DNA of 50,965 bases from Pedobacter sp. ASV17 (GCF_016429065.1 NZ_JAELTX010000021.1:1-50965); one strand, 5' to 3'; positions 9,285 to 19,333 are shown, counted from the first letter of the stretch. The notes: generated by a model not told the origin, from the sequence alone. Numbers and translations: made by a program.

Positions 9285-10274
9285 TTATTTTAACACCTCT
9301 CCTATGATATGAATAACGCCATTCCCCGTTACGATGTCATTTTTTACAGGCGTAATGGGCGACAGATTTCCCACCCCTTTGACCGTTATCCCTGTAAAAC
9401 TATTCGGCACATTATATTCACTTAGCAAATTGATGGTCAAAACCTTACCGTCCAACATTTTTTCGGCATAACTGGTATTCCCTACAGCACTAAGAAGAAA
9501 ATAATCTTGGGCAAACTTGCGTTCCAGCGCAATATGATAGTTCAACCAAGCTTTGAGCACTTGGGGATCTGTTTGCTGTATTGCTTCCAAATTGGCATAG
9601 CCAAAACGTTTGACAGCATCATTATTTGGCGCAAAAATGGTATAGCCAGCAGTGTTGGTTAAAGTCTCCAGCAATCCCGAAAGCTTGAGTGCCTGATAAA
9701 ACAATGTTAAGCTGGTATTGGCCGCCAAGCCATCCTTCACATTGGCATGGATATTAGGAACCAAAATACGATCCAAAACTTGCATGGCACCATTATCAGC
9801 TTTGGTATCTGCTTGCAAAATACGTCCTCCATTTACGGTTGTAATGGTATCTTGACCACGTTTTACCCTACTCCAATATATTTTTGTGCCCAACAGGGTT
9901 TCCAATTCCTGGTTCATTTGTAAAGGCTTGCCAGAAAAAATGAACCTACCTTTCAAGACATGGTACTTATTTTCTTCCGCAAGTTTAGCTATGGGCTCGT
10001 CGAAAACCGCTGCAGGATTATAATACAACTTACTGTAGGCGGCGTCTGAAGGAGCCAATAGTGTATAAGCTCCAGGCTGACGCAGTGTTGCGTCCAATCC
10101 GCTTCTATATAACGACGTCGCCAGATAGGTTAACCCAAAGTTATCTCTTACTACATCGGTTAATGTATTTTTCTTCTGTTCCTGTGCCGAAGTGGTTTCG
10201 TCCTTCTTACAAGCAAAAAATGTAAGCGACAACAGTGCACAGCACAGGTATCTATTTAATTTCATCATCTTCAT
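9285..10274 (-). CDS. Fasciclin (FAS1) domain lipoprotein 1
   Basis: A 329-residue predicted lipoprotein. The signal peptide ends in the lipobox LTFFAC with Cys at about 22, followed by KKDE, which suggests outer-membrane placement. Two FAS1 modules follow (about 36-170 and 175-329). Each has the family's H1-like motif (YTLLAPSDAAYSKL and YTIFAPNNDAVKRF) and an H2-like end (MQVLDRILVP and VIHIIGEVL). FAS1 domains mediate adhesion or ligand binding. The gene sits 3 bp after FAS1 gene 2 and 9 bp before the Oar-like receptor. A role as a surface accessory protein of that receptor is inferred from context only. Confidence 0.92.
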   Translation of the reverse strand: MKMMKLNRYLCCALLSLTFFACKKDETTSAQEQKKNTLTDVVRDNFGLTYLATSLYRSGLDATLRQPGAYTLLAPSDAAYSKLYYNPAAVFDEPIAKLAEENKYHVLKGRFIFSGKPLQMNQELETLLGTKIYWSRVKRGQDTITTVNGGRILQADTKADNGAMQVLDRILVPNIHANVKDGLAANTSLTLFYQALKLSGLLETLTNTAGYTIFAPNNDAVKRFGYANLEAIQQTDPQVLKAWLNYHIALERKFAQDYFLLSAVGNTSYAEKMLDGKVLTINLLSEYNVPNSFTGITVKGVGNLSPITPVKNDIVTGNGVIHIIGEVLK

Positions 10275-10277
10275 TAT

Positions 10278-11603
10278 TTATTTCTTATGCCACATGGTAA
10301 AATCCTTAGGAACAAAGATTCTATCTACCACGTGGATAGGTCCCTGGATGGTATTGATATTTTCTTCGACCACAGTTGCCGGTTGGCTATTTGAATCATT
10401 ATGCTTTACGGTTAATTGATGATTTGACTGTCGATTGAAACGATACGGCACATAAGCAGTTATCCAATCAGTACCATTTGAAGTACCATAAGCAATAGGA
10501 TAATTTGCCAGTATTTTATCATCCAACATATGACCATAGAATGTCACATTATTAATCGTTTTGTTTCTTTGCGCCGCCAAACCAAATTCTGTATAATCAT
10601 CATTAAAAATCATGCTACTGTAGGTCTTTCCAGTATGCTGGTACCTAAGCAAGCTGTCTACCGGAGTCAATTCTCCTGTATTGAACATATACGGAGCAGG
10701 TACCCTGTGATATAAGGCAAGAAGATCGGCTTCATTGGCAATACCCAGTTGTTTAAAAGCATCATTGGTAGGTGCAAACAACGTAAAACGTATCACGTGA
10801 CGAGGAAATTCACGGTTGGAATGCAATGAACCTGCAAAATGAAAATTCCAATCTACCAAGTAACTCAACGGCGGCTCAAAACTTGCCCACCAATTCATCA
10901 ACATATCATCTTCGTAACCTTGACTACTAATTTCCATTGCCCTTAGATACAGGCTAAAACGGCTGTCCTCTCTCAACACATCAATCATCTGCTTTTCTGG
11001 CTTTTTGAGCACGCGGTCTATAAAAATAGCGGTGCCTTGGCCAATAGCTGCTTCCTTGTTAATTTTAACGGCCATCCCGTTATCCAGCAACTGACCATCC
11101 TTAACGGTGATGGAATGCTCATATTGATAGGGAACAGTTTTGATCAGTACACCATCTAATTTCATTCCTTCCAAAAATTTTGGATGCTTCAGCAAAGAAG
11201 GCGATATCAAATCTGCTTCTGCCATCTTTAGTCGCTCCAAATTTACGTTGATAGAAATCACATGGTAACGCAACAACTCCTGCAAAACCTCTTTAGTGCT
11301 GGCGCCAATTTTGGCACTGGTAAATCCCGCTTCCTCCATCGCTTTATTGGAAGGGATAAAAAAAGTCATTTTAGCTTGGCCTTGTTCCGTTGCCAACAGC
11401 CTGTCCATTTCTGCTTTTTCCCATGCCGTTTTGTAAAGACTATATTCGCCTTCTAGCACAGATGCCAACAATGGTAGATTAGGCGCTGCAATAGCTTCAC
11501 CTACGGGTTCGGGCATGAACTCATTTTTTTGACATGCCGTGATCAATACCACCGCCATGAGCAAAGCCATTAATTTTGTATATGAAATGATTTTCATTGT
11601 CAA
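10278..11603 (-). CDS. Fasciclin (FAS1) domain lipoprotein 2
   Basis: A 441-residue predicted lipoprotein with lipobox LITAC (Cys about 24). The first FAS1 module has MTFFIPSNKAMEEAGF and ends near TAIFIDRVLKKP. The second is larger, with FTLFAPTNDAFKQLGI and the end IHVVDRIFVP, and carries an insertion of roughly 80 residues rich in aromatic residues between the two halves (WWASFEPPLSYLVDWNFHF and following). That insertion is not part of a minimal FAS1 fold and could form a binding surface. A second ATG at residue 3 is an equally good start. Spacing to both neighbouring FAS1 genes is 3 and 12 bp, consistent with a single transcript. Confidence 0.92.
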   Translation of the reverse strand: MTMKIISYTKLMALLMAVVLITACQKNEFMPEPVGEAIAAPNLPLLASVLEGEYSLYKTAWEKAEMDRLLATEQGQAKMTFFIPSNKAMEEAGFTSAKIGASTKEVLQELLRYHVISINVNLERLKMAEADLISPSLLKHPKFLEGMKLDGVLIKTVPYQYEHSITVKDGQLLDNGMAVKINKEAAIGQGTAIFIDRVLKKPEKQMIDVLREDSRFSLYLRAMEISSQGYEDDMLMNWWASFEPPLSYLVDWNFHFAGSLHSNREFPRHVIRFTLFAPTNDAFKQLGIANEADLLALYHRVPAPYMFNTGELTPVDSLLRYQHTGKTYSSMIFNDDYTEFGLAAQRNKTINNVTFYGHMLDDKILANYPIAYGTSNGTDWITAYVPYRFNRQSNHQLTVKHNDSNSQPATVVEENINTIQGPIHVVDRIFVPKDFTMWHKK

Positions 11604-11615
11604 TTTATTTTATGA

Positions 11616-12707
11616 TTAATTGATTTTCGCTTCTGAGGGTAATACCAAAAGATCAACAATGCCATGTACCACTCCATTATCCGCCTTGTAATCTGTTCGG
11701 TAGCCAGGTTGCAGATTGGTTTTTCGAAGAGGACTATTTCCATTGATCAGCCGCTTCTCCACAATAAATGGTTCTTTCTCTGGATTACTGGCAATAGCAA
11801 AATAGTAGTTCTCGTCACCCACTATAGGCGCACGATAAAAAGGACCAGCATAATAACCTGATCCGGCCTGCTTTCCATAAACGTCCATATCCGAGATGAA
11901 AAAATGGTTATATAGCAAATAGGCACGCGACAAGCGTTTATGATAGGCCGTAGCCTCTAGGTTTTCAATCTGGCTAATGGTCACACCAGCCCTTTCAAAG
12001 GCTTGGTTATCTGGCGCAAACACAGTCGTGTATGCTGGTTGGGCTAAACGATCCCAATCGCCCATACGCTTGAGTAGTGTGACAAACGTGCTGTATTCTT
12101 TTTTAGTAGACAATATATCTTGTACCGTTGTCTGATATTTCAATACCTTATCAAGTACATGGAGTACGCCGTTGGCCAGCACCCTATCTTGGGTTGTTTT
12201 GGGTGCCAAAGCACCGTTGATATAAATGTCTGCTCTCACATTACATGTTGCACAAGGCTTTTCATATTTATAACCTACAAATAGCTCTTTAGCAGCCAAG
12301 TTAACATACTTGTTATCAATCGTATTTGCAGGAATATCATTACGATAAAGTACCCGAGGCAAGATGTGATATTGCAACATGGTACGTAGGCTATCCTTGT
12401 TCATCGCCGCAAAATCACTTGCACGCACGATGCCCAAATCATTGAAAGCCTTATTGCTTGGTGCAAATACCGTATAAGGCCCGTCTTTCCTTAATTCATC
12501 CAATAAGTTAGTCTGTGTTAAAGCTGCATGAAATAGGGTTAGGTTATAGTTGTTTTTTACAAAGTCTGCGGCACTACTATAATTATCACTTTCTTGATAT
12601 ACCTCAAGTTCATCATGCTTACAAGCATGAAATAATAGCAAGGAAAAAGCAAACAGGTAAAGCATCATTTTTTTACAGTTCATATCTGATAGCTTATGGT
12701 TCATCAT
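11616..12707 (-). CDS. Fasciclin (FAS1) domain lipoprotein 3
   Basis: A 363-residue predicted lipoprotein with lipobox LLFHAC. FAS1 motifs are YTVFAPSNKAFNDLGI with GVLHVLDKVLKY in the first module, and YTTVFAPDNQAFERAGV with GVVHGIVDLLVLP in the second. The first module contains a short CATC segment (EKPCATCNV), an unusual pair of cysteines for this family. The annotated ATG overlaps the upstream stop by one base (TAATG). The Met at residue 9 would give a more typical signal peptide and is a plausible alternative start. It is the first of three adjacent FAS1 genes in transcription order. Confidence 0.91.
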   Translation of the reverse strand: MMNHKLSDMNCKKMMLYLFAFSLLLFHACKHDELEVYQESDNYSSAADFVKNNYNLTLFHAALTQTNLLDELRKDGPYTVFAPSNKAFNDLGIVRASDFAAMNKDSLRTMLQYHILPRVLYRNDIPANTIDNKYVNLAAKELFVGYKYEKPCATCNVRADIYINGALAPKTTQDRVLANGVLHVLDKVLKYQTTVQDILSTKKEYSTFVTLLKRMGDWDRLAQPAYTTVFAPDNQAFERAGVTISQIENLEATAYHKRLSRAYLLYNHFFISDMDVYGKQAGSGYYAGPFYRAPIVGDENYYFAIASNPEKEPFIVEKRLINGNSPLRKTNLQPGYRTDYKADNGVVHGIVDLLVLPSEAKIN

Positions 12708-13933
12708 TAATAAATAGGTTGTGGATATTTTCGTTGCACAGTAGTCAAAAAGACATTTCCATTGACAATTTCTATCGTGTTTATCACCCCAAAAGTTTTA
12801 GGGTTATATATCCCCGAATGTGCATTAATGGTTAACCCTGGAAAAAACGCATTCAAATAAAAATTCGGATCGTATTGTGCATGGTCCATTTGCAGGTGCG
12901 CATATCTTCCCTTTAGTGATTCCACGGGAGAGTTGAGAAAAACCGTAGGCGGCTCCGAATAAGTTACCGAAGTGGCTGGATTTATTGTCGGCGCACAAAA
13001 CTGGAAAAACTGCCAAGCATCAGAATAGGTCTGTTTATTTGATTTCAGAAAAACAGGAAAGCCGTAATAGGGCGTCACCTTTGGATCATTTGTGGTTCTG
13101 AACACCGTTCCTGCCAACTGAAAGCTGAATGCGGGGATACGCTTTTGGCTTACCGATCCATTAGCATTAGTGCTTGGCTGGATATGGGTTAAAAAAACAT
13201 TCATGGTATCTCTAATGCCATATCTGAATAGACTACTGGTGTTAGGCACCGGTAATTTAAGTTCAGCGGCCGCAGCCATGAAACCATTTGCACTGAGATT
13301 ATAAAAATTCACATAGCTCAAGGTGTCGGAAAAAGCCTGCTTATGAAAAGTTTCCTTACGCACATATAGCCCATTCTTCTTCGTATTAAAATCTCTCTGC
13401 AAAATATGCAAGGTATAAACCTCACGCACTGAAAGATCAATTACCGTATCCAAAAAAACCTTACGTTGCTGTTCATCGGGCAGTTTGGCAAAAGCAATGT
13501 TGCTGATGGGACGCGACATAAATAGAAAGCGACGTTTACCCGATTTAACCTGCGCCCAGTTGGTAAGGTCGAAACCGTTCAGGATTGGTGCAGTTGGAAC
13601 CAATTCCTTACCAGGATATTCGGGATTAAATTTGGAAGTACTCAATCCTGCATGTGCAGCATTAGGTGCCGCATAAATCCCACGTTTATCCAAAAAATCA
13701 CCAACCACCAAACCACCGATAGGCTTTCCAGAAGCATCAAATTGAGGATCGATGAACATACAAAAGAAAGGCTGTAGCTCTTCCTTATTGTCTAAGGTAA
13801 GCGTATAAGTGAGGTTGTTGAATACGCGGATATAGGCAGGTTCTTCCACTACACGGTACTCTGTCTTTGTACATGAGGACAGGCACACGGCGGTAAAAAC
13901 CATTGACAAAAGAATTAAAATCTTAATCTTCAT
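12707..13933 (-). CDS. Lipoprotein of unknown function, possibly DUF4397-related
   Basis: I place the start at ATG 13933, giving 408 residues. The longer frame to 14011 would overlap the upstream gene by 68 bp and bury the signal peptide. The N-terminus (MKIKILILLSMVFTAVCLSS then C) is a clear lipoprotein signal with Cys at 21. The mature part opens with AYIRVFNNLTYTLTLDNKEE, which resembles the first strand of DUF4397-type domains, but the match is weak. No catalytic motif is visible. It lies 10 bp after the DUF4397-like gene and overlaps FAS1 gene 3 by one base. It is probably a surface lipoprotein of the same locus. Confidence 0.8.
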   Translation of the reverse strand: MKIKILILLSMVFTAVCLSSCTKTEYRVVEEPAYIRVFNNLTYTLTLDNKEELQPFFCMFIDPQFDASGKPIGGLVVGDFLDKRGIYAAPNAAHAGLSTSKFNPEYPGKELVPTAPILNGFDLTNWAQVKSGKRRFLFMSRPISNIAFAKLPDEQQRKVFLDTVIDLSVREVYTLHILQRDFNTKKNGLYVRKETFHKQAFSDTLSYVNFYNLSANGFMAAAAELKLPVPNTSSLFRYGIRDTMNVFLTHIQPSTNANGSVSQKRIPAFSFQLAGTVFRTTNDPKVTPYYGFPVFLKSNKQTYSDAWQFFQFCAPTINPATSVTYSEPPTVFLNSPVESLKGRYAHLQMDHAQYDPNFYLNAFFPGLTINAHSGIYNPKTFGVINTIEIVNGNVFLTTVQRKYPQPIY

Positions 13934-13943
13934 AACTGTATTT

Positions 13944-15698
13944 CTATTTCGTGTGTTTAATGACCATAAATTTTGCTTTTTCTGCGGCACTGTCCTTAGT
14001 GGGATCGCCAATCACCGCAATCGAATATACCCCTGGTTCGTGCGCAGGCACTTTACGTCCTACAGCGGTATAAAGGCTCTTGTTGGCCACCAACTGCTCA
14101 CTTGACATGGGTACAATTTGCTTTAGCCAATCACCAGGAACACGTGCTGGTGCAGAGCTATAGGCCATAAACTGATAATTTCCTGTTGGCGTTGAATTAC
14201 TGTACAATACCGAAGCATAGGGTTCTTCGGTTTTGAGGATCCCTTGCTGTACATTTACCCCACTTCCGTAAATTAAACTTTTTGCATAAGGCGTTCCATC
14301 ACCGTTGGTAAAAGTGGCATAGGGCAACTGGCTGCTAAAATTCAAAAACCTGAAGTTGAAATAAAACTCGGATTGGTACCTGTCTATGGTGCTATTGGTT
14401 CCATCTTTTCCAGTACCGATATAGCCTGTGCCAGCAAGGTTATTGGCCGCCAATAAGGTTTTTACCTGTTTGTTTTGGTCAGTGTATAACCAAAAAGTAT
14501 AATTCTGACCGCCCACAAGCTCTACTTCTTTAGTTACCAAAGTCTCCCCTGTTTTAGATTTCACTTCCAATACCTGCTTTCCTGCAATCACTCTTTTATA
14601 TTCAGAAGCTTGGCCATAATTGGTTACAGCAGTAGATTGTCCTTTTACCTTCAACACCAGCTCCTGCCCCATCATTGTATTGGCCAATTGCACCTGTGTA
14701 TAAGTCAAATTCTGTGGTTCGTTAATATCTGAGATGATACGAACCGAATTCTGTATCGTGCGGATATCGTCACTCCCTGTAGTCCAAGTAAAATCTGCTG
14801 GATGGATAACAATCGTATACACGCCACCTGGCTGAAAGGTATGCAACGGTGCATAGGTAAGCCCCGAACTTATATTGCTAAAATTAGGCCCAGCCATTTC
14901 CATCGTAGAATTTGCTCTGTTGATGTAGTTGTAATAAGTGTGACCATTGCCAGGCACTTGTCGGCCATCTTCCGTGAGTACCTTAAACTGGTAGGTACCA
15001 TAAGGCACTTCTACATATTCAGACCAGTTATTCATAGCAATTCCCGAAGTTGTGGTGCTTACCGGAGTGCCATCCGCATAAACTAGGCTCAATTTTGAAA
15101 CCAAATCCTCCATAACATAGGTAGGTGCAATTTTTCGGGAAAGGTTCAGGATTCGAATCTTAAAATGATCTGGTTTTGTAGGTGCTGTAATGCTGCGTGG
15201 CACTTCCAATAAATTGGTGGGTTGTTGTATCAATCCCTCATGGTTAATCAAGAGATAATAATCTTTGGGCTGATGATAGTTTTCCTTCAAACTAAATTCC
15301 ACTTCATGGGAAGGCACGATATTGGTTATCGTGGAAATGAAAGTGGTTTTCAAATTAACTTGACCATCTTGCTGAAATAGGTTTTGAGGAATAGACCAAG
15401 TAAGTCCCAATTGACCGTTGGTTGGAAAGTAACGTGTTCCAGGAGGCGTTAATTCTTCAGGCGGAATGTATCCAGAGCGTTGTGGAGGAACAAAGAAATT
15501 TGTTAAACTATCGCCATTGGCAATCAGTTGGTTGTTTTTAGATAAATTAACCAAACGTACATTGGATGCTTTTAAGGCCTCCTGATTACGGCGATAGTCA
15601 TAACTGTAGTCGTTATTGGCCTTTTTACAGGCAGCAGCTAACAGGACAGTGAATATAAGAAGCAGAAAACTGCGGATTTGTATCATATTGTATTTCAT
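13944..15698 (-). CDS. DUF4397-like repeat lipoprotein
   Basis: A 584-residue lipoprotein with lipobox LAAAC (Cys about 24). Three segments look like DUF4397-type immunoglobulin-like modules: NVRLVNLSKNN near the N-terminus, IRILNLSRKIAPTY with VPYGTYQFKVLTEDG in the middle, and FRFLNFSSQLPYATF with TGNYQFMAYSS near the C-terminus. The C-terminal part ends GVYSIAVIGDP, typical of such modules. The gene starts 2 bp after the STN receptor gene, so translation is probably coupled. By position it occupies the slot that a SusD gene would hold behind a SusC gene. A substrate-binding role is inferred. Confidence 0.82.
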   Translation of the reverse strand: MKYNMIQIRSFLLLIFTVLLAAACKKANNDYSYDYRRNQEALKASNVRLVNLSKNNQLIANGDSLTNFFVPPQRSGYIPPEELTPPGTRYFPTNGQLGLTWSIPQNLFQQDGQVNLKTTFISTITNIVPSHEVEFSLKENYHQPKDYYLLINHEGLIQQPTNLLEVPRSITAPTKPDHFKIRILNLSRKIAPTYVMEDLVSKLSLVYADGTPVSTTTSGIAMNNWSEYVEVPYGTYQFKVLTEDGRQVPGNGHTYYNYINRANSTMEMAGPNFSNISSGLTYAPLHTFQPGGVYTIVIHPADFTWTTGSDDIRTIQNSVRIISDINEPQNLTYTQVQLANTMMGQELVLKVKGQSTAVTNYGQASEYKRVIAGKQVLEVKSKTGETLVTKEVELVGGQNYTFWLYTDQNKQVKTLLAANNLAGTGYIGTGKDGTNSTIDRYQSEFYFNFRFLNFSSQLPYATFTNGDGTPYAKSLIYGSGVNVQQGILKTEEPYASVLYSNSTPTGNYQFMAYSSAPARVPGDWLKQIVPMSSEQLVANKSLYTAVGRKVPAHEPGVYSIAVIGDPTKDSAAEKAKFMVIKHTK

Positions 15699-15700
15699 GA

Positions 15701-18700
15701 CTAGAACAAATTATAAGTGAAACCAAACATGAACTCGGCACCTCGTTTATAGCTACGGTTGAGGTACTCATTGCCATACCATTTACCTCCTGTATTTGGA
15801 TTGGCATAAACTGTTTTGATGGCTGGATTCAAGATGTTTTTGGCATATCCCTTAAACAAAATCCGTTTACTTAACCTTTGGCTAAACACCAAGTCGAGCA
15901 TGGCAAATGGGCGGGTATATAAATCTGGTTCACCGGTAAGGTTAATCTGTACCAAACGTTCACCTACCATATTAAAAGTTGCAGTAAGATCAGTACCCGA
16001 TTTTTTGTTCACATAGTTTAACCAGGCATTGATACTGTAAGGTGCCTGTTCAAATAAAGGACTATTGGTAGGTGCATTACGATCAATAGACCAATTGGCG
16101 GCCAATCTTTCGGGTGTTTTTTTGATGTTACTTTGCGCCAACAACAGGTTTGAACCTAAGAAGAAATCTTTAGCAGGATCCCAAATCGTACCCAAATCTT
16201 TAACAAACTCCAGCTCTATACCATACACACGTCCTCTATTGGGATCATTTTGAAATTGGATGACTGGAAATTCGGGAAATGTAGCCGCCAAACCTTGGGT
16301 TTGTAAACTGAATACTTTCACCAGTTGGTTATTGATTTCTTTACCGAAGGCTGATACAGCAATAACTTCACCCGCAGCAGGGAACCACTCCCAACGGAAA
16401 TCCAAGTTTTTGGTCGACTGGTTAATCAAATTTCTATTGCCCACCACAAGTCCCATTTGGAAAGCATCAAAATCATACACGTTGGTAATTTCCCGCAGCT
16501 CTGGCCTAGCCAAAGTGGTGTTAAAAGCAGCACGGAAATTCATATTCTTGTTGAGCGTGTAGGTGGCATTTACCGAGTAGAAAGGTTTATAGCCCTGTTT
16601 GTATACCGAATTAGGGTTTTGTGGATTTAGGTTAACGGTACCATTTTCGTTTGCTGCAATCAACGATGGATCTAAGAACACATTCTTGGTATCTACCGCA
16701 GACTGTATATTGGTATTCTCCAAACGAACACCGCCCACAACTCTCAATTGATCTGTTACTTTCAGATCAAGCATGCCATAAAAAGCATTGGTTTCATAAA
16801 AACCAGTATAGTTATTTGGCGATTTCTGGATGTTATAAAGGAAACCTCCTACTGGAAAATCACCTTCGCCAACCGCTCCCGAGGGTGTTCTAACGCCTAT
16901 CACCTCATTACTCACCAAACGGTTAAGGTTGCCTTCTACGTTATACAAAGGGATATAGGAAAATTTGCCTGGCGTGCTGCCGGCGAACGATCCGTAGTTC
17001 GAAAAATTAGATCCTGGCAAAAACAACACATTCTCTCCAAATTTGCGTTCCCTGTTCAAGTAATTAACGCCCAACTTAAACTCTTGCTTAACCCCAAAAA
17101 GAGAAAATGGCACTGCTAAGTCAGCCTTATAATTATAATTAGTTTCGTCTAGTTTACGCCAGCGCCTACCATTCGGGTCTGCCTGCATAATGCCGTAGGG
17201 GCCAAACCCATTGACATAACCTGAGCTCAATGCGTAGTACCTATCGGTATAACGGTATTGTGTATTAGGGGTACCAGGCAAATTATTGATTACGGGTACT
17301 TCATAGGCTCCACCATTTCTTGGCTTATAATCAACCAGGTTAACAAAGCGGTAATCAGGGTCATTTTGGTCAGATTCTGAAGTTGCAATGTTATAGCTCA
17401 ATCGTGGCGAGTATTCTGTATTCAAGAACTTATGTTCTCCCTGTAGGTTGAAGGTATGCAAAGTCCTAAAGGTTTGTTTTAACGAATAGGTGGTACTGTT
17501 CACTTCTCCAGGCAAACCTGCATAATAATATCCTCCACGCAAGTTTGATGCGGTATTTTCGCCGCCCCAACTGCCCAAATATTGGAAACTGATTTCATGT
17601 CTTGGACTTAAACGATAGGTTAAACCAGCCAATACCCCATAATTCAAAGTCTCCATCCCCGTATTTTCCTTGTACGTTTGGTATTTTCCCATCACAATAT
17701 TATTGGTAGTTGTGTAATTAGGAATTTTACGTTGGCTGTAGATATAAGGATTTCCGGTAACCACCCCTTGGTAAATGCTGTATTGGGTAAGGTCTCCATC
17801 GTAGATATTAGAAGTACGGCGATAGTAATTTCCTCCCAAAATAACCCCTAGCCTATGGTTTTTAAACACCTTATAACTATTGCCGAATGTCACCGAATAA
17901 ATCTGGTTTAACGGCGCTTTTTTGGTCTGTGAGGTCAATACTGGATCAAAGCTTTGCATGATGTTATTGATACGGCCTACTTCTTTACGTGCCCCTTCAT
18001 CATAACTGCTTGAGGCAATCATTTGCTGAATAGATCCTAATCCTCCAGGATACTGATTGGATAGGTTGAGAAAATCTTGAGAAAGATTCTTGTTATTGAT
18101 TTTGGTACCGAATGCCCCCATATCACTGTTCCAAAAGCTGTTGTAATTTCCCCCAATGCCTATATTAGAGTTGAAGCCAGATTGAGCCACCACATCAAAA
18201 GTCATCTTATCGGGTACTGATCTTGTTTTAAGCTCTACAATGCCCGATGCGGCATCTGCAGGCTTATCGGGAGTGACGGTTTTATAGATGGTGATATTAT
18301 CCAATAAAGAAGCTGGCACCAGATCTAAAGGAATGGCACTTCGATCTGGATCAGACGAGGCCAAACGTACCCCATTCAGTTGACCAATTACCGAACGGTC
18401 GCCCAAACCACGTACTGCTACGTATTTATCATCGGTAATGGTTACGCCTGATACCCTTTGTAGTGCCTGCGTAGTGGTAATACTGCCTGTGCGCTCTATC
18501 ATTTGTGCTGAAATGGCATCCTGTACAATAGAGGCATTCTTACGTTCGTCTAATACCGATGCTTCTGTGCGGGTATTACGACGTGCCTGTACCGTCACCT
18601 CGTTCAAGTTAGTGGCCAACTGTTGCAATGCTACAATTAGCTCTCCTTGTCCGCTACTCACTCGCAGCTCTTTGGTTTGATAGCTCAGGTAAGAAAAAAC

Positions 18701-19210
18701 GAGTATGGCGCCATCTTCGGGCACGATCATCGAAAATTTACCGTCATTATCGGTCATCAAACCAGTTTGCGATCCTTTGATCCTAACGGAAGCACCAGGA
18801 ATAGGCTTTTTATCCGTTGCATCAATGACCTTTCCATTGATTTTTATTTGTTGTACAGCACCTCCTGTCTTTTCATTTTGTATAGGTTTGTTGGCTGTTT
18901 TAAGAATGGTAACATTCTTTTTCTTGATGACATAGGTATAAGGCAACTCTGCAAAACACAATGACAGCACTTTGTTGATTTCGGCTTTGTTCACATCCAG
19001 TGTGATCTTTGGAGCGCCATCAAAGATTTCGGCATCATAGAAAAAATCATACCCTGCCTGTTTTCTGATTTCTTGGAGGATTTCGGGTATGGATGCTTGT
19101 TTTTTTAAGGTCAAATGTTGACCATAGGTTGCCGCACTCAATTGCAATAGGCAACAGGTCAATAGTACCATGGTGATTTTCATAACACGCATGACTAAAT
19201 AAAAATTCAT
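15701..19210 (-). CDS. TonB-dependent receptor with STN domain (FecA-type signalling build)
   Basis: An outer-membrane receptor of 1169 residues. The signal peptide ends AATYGQ. Residues about 32-105 form a Secretin/TonB N-terminal short domain (IPEILQEIRKQAGYDFFYD), the part that contacts a FecR anti-sigma factor. A carboxypeptidase-regulatory-like domain follows (GKVIDATDKKPIPGASVRIK), then a plug with RGLGDRSVIGQLNGVRL and DPDRSAIPLDLVPASLLDNI, and a barrel ending GFTYNLF. The plug signature belongs to a non-SusC group of Bacteroidota receptors. With the FecR and sigma genes upstream on the same strand, the STN domain supports cell-surface signalling on ligand binding. The gap to fecR is 123 bp and contains an unusual hairpin. 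Confidence 0.94.
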   Translation of the reverse strand: MNFYLVMRVMKITMVLLTCCLLQLSAATYGQHLTLKKQASIPEILQEIRKQAGYDFFYDAEIFDGAPKITLDVNKAEINKVLSLCFAELPYTYVIKKKNVTILKTANKPIQNEKTGGAVQQIKINGKVIDATDKKPIPGASVRIKGSQTGLMTDNDGKFSMIVPEDGAILVFSYLSYQTKELRVSSGQGELIVALQQLATNLNEVTVQARRNTRTEASVLDERKNASIVQDAISAQMIERTGSITTTQALQRVSGVTITDDKYVAVRGLGDRSVIGQLNGVRLASSDPDRSAIPLDLVPASLLDNITIYKTVTPDKPADAASGIVELKTRSVPDKMTFDVVAQSGFNSNIGIGGNYNSFWNSDMGAFGTKINNKNLSQDFLNLSNQYPGGLGSIQQMIASSSYDEGARKEVGRINNIMQSFDPVLTSQTKKAPLNQIYSVTFGNSYKVFKNHRLGVILGGNYYRRTSNIYDGDLTQYSIYQGVVTGNPYIYSQRKIPNYTTTNNIVMGKYQTYKENTGMETLNYGVLAGLTYRLSPRHEISFQYLGSWGGENTASNLRGGYYYAGLPGEVNSTTYSLKQTFRTLHTFNLQGEHKFLNTEYSPRLSYNIATSESDQNDPDYRFVNLVDYKPRNGGAYEVPVINNLPGTPNTQYRYTDRYYALSSGYVNGFGPYGIMQADPNGRRWRKLDETNYNYKADLAVPFSLFGVKQEFKLGVNYLNRERKFGENVLFLPGSNFSNYGSFAGSTPGKFSYIPLYNVEGNLNRLVSNEVIGVRTPSGAVGEGDFPVGGFLYNIQKSPNNYTGFYETNAFYGMLDLKVTDQLRVVGGVRLENTNIQSAVDTKNVFLDPSLIAANENGTVNLNPQNPNSVYKQGYKPFYSVNATYTLNKNMNFRAAFNTTLARPELREITNVYDFDAFQMGLVVGNRNLINQSTKNLDFRWEWFPAAGEVIAVSAFGKEINNQLVKVFSLQTQGLAATFPEFPVIQFQNDPNRGRVYGIELEFVKDLGTIWDPAKDFFLGSNLLLAQSNIKKTPERLAANWSIDRNAPTNSPLFEQAPYSINAWLNYVNKKSGTDLTATFNMVGERLVQINLTGEPDLYTRPFAMLDLVFSQRLSKRILFKGYAKNILNPAIKTVYANPNTGGKWYGNEYLNRSYKRGAEFMFGFTYNLF

Positions 19211-19280
19211 ATTTTTGTCTTGTAGTTAGTGTTGTTTTTAAGAATTGTAAGCGAATATTTTTGAAGAAGACCTGACTTTT

Positions 19281-19317
19281 AGGCGGTGGATGTTAGCGCA
19301 TCTCCGCCTCTTTTTTT
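19281..19317 (+). terminator. Hairpin with T-tract facing against the operon
   Basis: On the plus strand aggcggtggatg (19281) pairs with catctccgcct around ttagcg and is followed by ctttttttgg, an intrinsic-terminator layout for plus-strand transcription. All neighbouring genes are on the minus strand. Read in that direction the stem is followed only by TAAAAGTC, so it would be a weak terminator or attenuator between the anti-sigma and receptor genes. Confidence 0.65.
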
Positions 19318-19333
19318 GGCCCTGTTATGGTAA

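Noticed and set aside
16748..17119. A 123-codon plus-strand reading frame and several similar ones antisense to the receptor genes.
   Set aside because: All are shadows of long, well-supported minus-strand genes and show no domain or start context.
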